A stretch of DNA of 64,000 bases, taken from positions 51,083 to 115,082 of the forward strand of contig DGQF01000060.1 in assembly GCA_002389675.1 (NCBI GenBank). Reading direction: 5' to 3'. The notes beneath the pieces were generated by a model, which did not search any database, was not told the origin of the DNA, and saw only the letters and a program-made list of their open reading frames with translations. Within the stretch, counting starts at the first letter, position 1. Each line of letters opens with the position of its first letter. The position numbers and the translations under genes were made by a program. This DNA is from Gammaproteobacteria bacterium UBA4421 (lineage in GTDB: Bacteria > Pseudomonadota > Gammaproteobacteria > Pseudomonadales > Azotimanducaceae). Shown here in pieces: positions 62,288 through 64,000 of this stretch.

Positions 62288-62329
62288 TACAGATCTGCGC
62301 AAAGCATCGGAAATGATGCAGACTCTTGC

Positions 62330-63478
62330 CTACTTTGGCCGGCGGCCCGCTTGCGAAAAGCGCGCATCATCAACCACCGATAGCCGGCGCTTGATCTGCT
62401 CGCGTCCTTCTTCTAGTTGGCGCACCGCCATCTGCAACTGAGTATCCAGCGCGATCAATTCTTGCTGCAGCTCCCTGAGCCAATCCTCATCCACATTCCG
62501 ATCAGGTGACTCAACCAGCTGGAATTTTGACGGCATGCCTCTGACTTCCGCCGTCGAACGCGACTTCGCCACGACCGCTGCAGAGGCTTCGTCAGTCTTG
62601 GTCTGCGTTTTCGGTTCAGGCTCAGCTTCGGCAGGTTTAGCCTGCTTCACCGGCCGACCCTCCATGAATTCCCCTTCTATCTCTTGAGCCACTTGAACAA
62701 CCCGCTCAACATCTACTTCAACCGCTTCGTCTAGAAAGGTGGACAACAAAACACGCTCGCACAAATTATTGATCCGGCGCGGTACACCACCGGTGGCGAT
62801 AAAAATAGTCGAATAGGCTTTTTCTGAGATTTTAGGTCGAGCGTCCCAACCCACCAAGCCCAATCGATGTTCGATATACGTTCGCGTCTCGGCTTCGTTC
62901 ATGGGTGATAAATGATGATTCGCAATCACCCGTTGGCGCAACTGCTCAAAATTTTCCGCAAGCAACATATCTCTGAATTCAGGCTGGCCTACCAGAAAAA
63001 TTTGCACCAGCGCCCGGCCGCCTAACTGAAAATTGGAAAGCATCCTCAATTCTTCAAGCGAGCTTTCCGTGAGGTTTTGCGCCTCGTCTACGATCAGAAG
63101 TGCACGTCCGCCCTTCTTCCCGAATTGCGTAAACGCGCTTTGCAGACCATCCAGCAACGCCCCTTTATTCGGATTTTCTTTAACTTTATACCCCAACTTG
63201 ATGGCCACCAGCTGAAGTATTTCGCTGTCTTTAAGTTGTGTACTGACAATATTTGCAACAACGAGGTTGGGTTCGTTCAACTGCCCAAGCAGCGTTTGCA
63301 CCAGCGTTGTCTTACCAGCACCGATATCACCGGTAATGACAATAAAGCCATCGGCCTGTTCAACGCCGTATTGTAAAAATGACATCGCCCGTTGATGCTG
63401 CGAGCTTGGAAAATAAAAGCCGGCATCAGGGGTGAGCTTGAATGGTTTTGCCGTTAGGCCAAAGTGTTTTTCATACAT
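62330..63478 (-). CDS. ExeA/XrtA-associated-type AAA ATPase
   Basis: A 382-residue ATPase. MYEKHFGLTAKPFKLTPDAGFYFPS is the signature start of GspA/ExeA and XrtA/PEP-CTERM-associated ATPases. Walker A is GDIGAGKTT near residue 50 and Walker B LLIVDEAQNL, followed by GGVPRRINNLCER. The C-terminal 110 residues are charged, with an Ala/Pro/Glu-rich linker and a coiled coil (WLRELQQELIALDTQLQMAVRQLEEGREQI). Such proteins act in envelope assembly or exopolysaccharide export. No exosortase or GspB lies in the window, so the system cannot be settled. Confidence 0.85.
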   Translation of the reverse strand: MYEKHFGLTAKPFKLTPDAGFYFPSSQHQRAMSFLQYGVEQADGFIVITGDIGAGKTTLVQTLLGQLNEPNLVVANIVSTQLKDSEILQLVAIKLGYKVKENPNKGALLDGLQSAFTQFGKKGGRALLIVDEAQNLTESSLEELRMLSNFQLGGRALVQIFLVGQPEFRDMLLAENFEQLRQRVIANHHLSPMNEAETRTYIEHRLGLVGWDARPKISEKAYSTIFIATGGVPRRINNLCERVLLSTFLDEAVEVDVERVVQVAQEIEGEFMEGRPVKQAKPAEAEPEPKTQTKTDEASAAVVAKSRSTAEVRGMPSKFQLVESPDRNVDEDWLRELQQELIALDTQLQMAVRQLEEGREQIKRRLSVVDDARFSQAGRRPK

Positions 63479-63669
63479 AACGTTATCTTAAAATTCAATG
63501 AACATCAGGACCGTTAACTGGCGCACACTCTTGACGCCAAAACTCTAACGCGCTCAACACCCTCGGTCTTTGCGAGCCCAGCCGGCCTTGTTCGCGCAAA
63601 CCTCATTGCGGATCAAAGCGCCCAAGAGTGCCAATAACATGCTCACCCGCGCACAAATCCGTTCACAAT

Positions 63670-63978
63670 CTAAATTCCGAACGAAACACCTCGGGCCATC
63701 AGCACTAGGGCATCATTCTCCACGCCATTTTTGAGCCGCTCCAGTTCACCGCCATCAAGCCATGCACCTGAACATTGCGGGCAACGGTCAATAACCAGCA
63801 TATGTGCCACTTCTTTTTTCATGCTCGTGCCGTCGCTGGGGCAAATGCGCAGCGCTTCCTGACTGGCCTCAACCATCAGCGCCATTTCCTGAGCACAGGG
63901 TTCGCAAATGGGTAAATCATCCTGCTTGTTGCGCGTACGCGTCCCGCATCGATCACATTTCTTACCGAACAATTCCAT
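63670..63978 (-). CDS. Zinc-ribbon (zf-TFIIB-like) protein
   Basis: A 102-residue protein with two zinc sites. CDRCGTRTRNKQDDLPICEPC gives one set of four cysteines. CPSDG and DRCPQCSGAWLDGGELERL give the second, which has the typical zf-TFIIB ending (C-x2-C-xG-x-W-x-D-x-GEL). The domain binds nucleic acid or protein; the function of small bacterial members is unknown. It is a minus-strand gene, 191 bases from the ATPase, and the window ends 22 bases upstream of its ATG. Confidence 0.82.
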   Translation of the reverse strand: MELFGKKCDRCGTRTRNKQDDLPICEPCAQEMALMVEASQEALRICPSDGTSMKKEVAHMLVIDRCPQCSGAWLDGGELERLKNGVENDALVLMARGVSFGI

Positions 63979-64000
63979 CTATCTTCTCCAACTCGTCGGG

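Noticed and set aside
1-64000. CRISPR arrays, tRNA or rRNA genes, insertion sequences, prophage
   Set aside because: Reading both strands, I saw no regularly spaced repeats, cloverleaf sequences, transposase motifs or phage genes; short tRNA-like elements could be missed by eye.

Overview
This window looks like chromosomal DNA of an aerobic gammaproteobacterium, probably marine and of the Cellvibrionales/Spongiibacteraceae/Halieaceae type. That placement is inferred from gene content: Uup, DusC, RhlE and a uL16-hydroxylase-like gene together with an oxidative catabolic repertoire of P450s, Rieske oxygenases, acyl-CoA dehydrogenases and a TonB receptor. I see no rRNA, tRNA, CRISPR array, transposase or phage gene. 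Coding density is high, and only one stretch over 300 bases (7302-7628) lacks a gene.

Region 1 (1-15.3 kb) is mostly housekeeping plus small redox genes. It holds a partial acyl-CoA dehydrogenase, a GFA-type protein, two short-chain dehydrogenases, Uup, a GPH-type transporter, an unusual membrane coiled-coil protein ending in a miniature chemoreceptor tip, a PIF1-like helicase, dusC, two split-barrel-type proteins, rhlE, a possible globin and a DUF7064/7065-like protein.

Region 2 (15.3-41 kb) reads as a catabolic island for a hydrophobic, probably terpenoid or steroid-like, substrate. It has a luciferase-like monooxygenase, three intact cytochromes P450, a P450 homologue without the heme cysteine, a 7Fe-type ferredoxin, a TetR regulator, two Rieske oxygenase alpha subunits, three acyl-CoA dehydrogenases, an enoyl-CoA hydratase, hydrolases, a TrpB2-like PLP enzyme, a TonB-dependent receptor and an AhpD-like protein. 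Two divergent P450 promoters share the element TTGTAGT-N16-TTAGNCTAACT, which suggests a common regulon.

Region 3 (41-60 kb) is the most interesting. A minus-strand operon encodes fatty acyl-AMP ligase, a ceramide-reductase-like epimerase, an acyl carrier protein and serine palmitoyltransferase. A facing plus-strand gene set encodes a bacterial ceramide-synthase-like GNAT protein, a ceramide/diacylglycerol kinase-like protein, two nucleotidyltransferases, a CDP-alcohol phosphotransferase, an LpxO/aspartyl-hydroxylase-like dioxygenase and a GMC oxidoreductase. With these are an LpxL-like acyltransferase, an LptF/LptG pair and an MsbA-like ABC exporter. I interpret this as a complete phospho-sphingolipid pathway with its own export machinery: condensation (Spt/ACP/FAAL), N-acylation (GNAT), reduction (CerR), head-group activation and transfer (kinase, cytidylyltransferase, CDP-alcohol phosphotransferase), hydroxylation, then flipping and outer-membrane delivery (ABC, LptFG-like).

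Region 4 (60.3-64 kb) holds two short-chain dehydrogenases (one with both catalytic residues replaced), an ExeA/XrtA-associated-type ATPase and a zinc-ribbon protein. All functions are assigned from motifs and family resemblance by eye; no database search was run.
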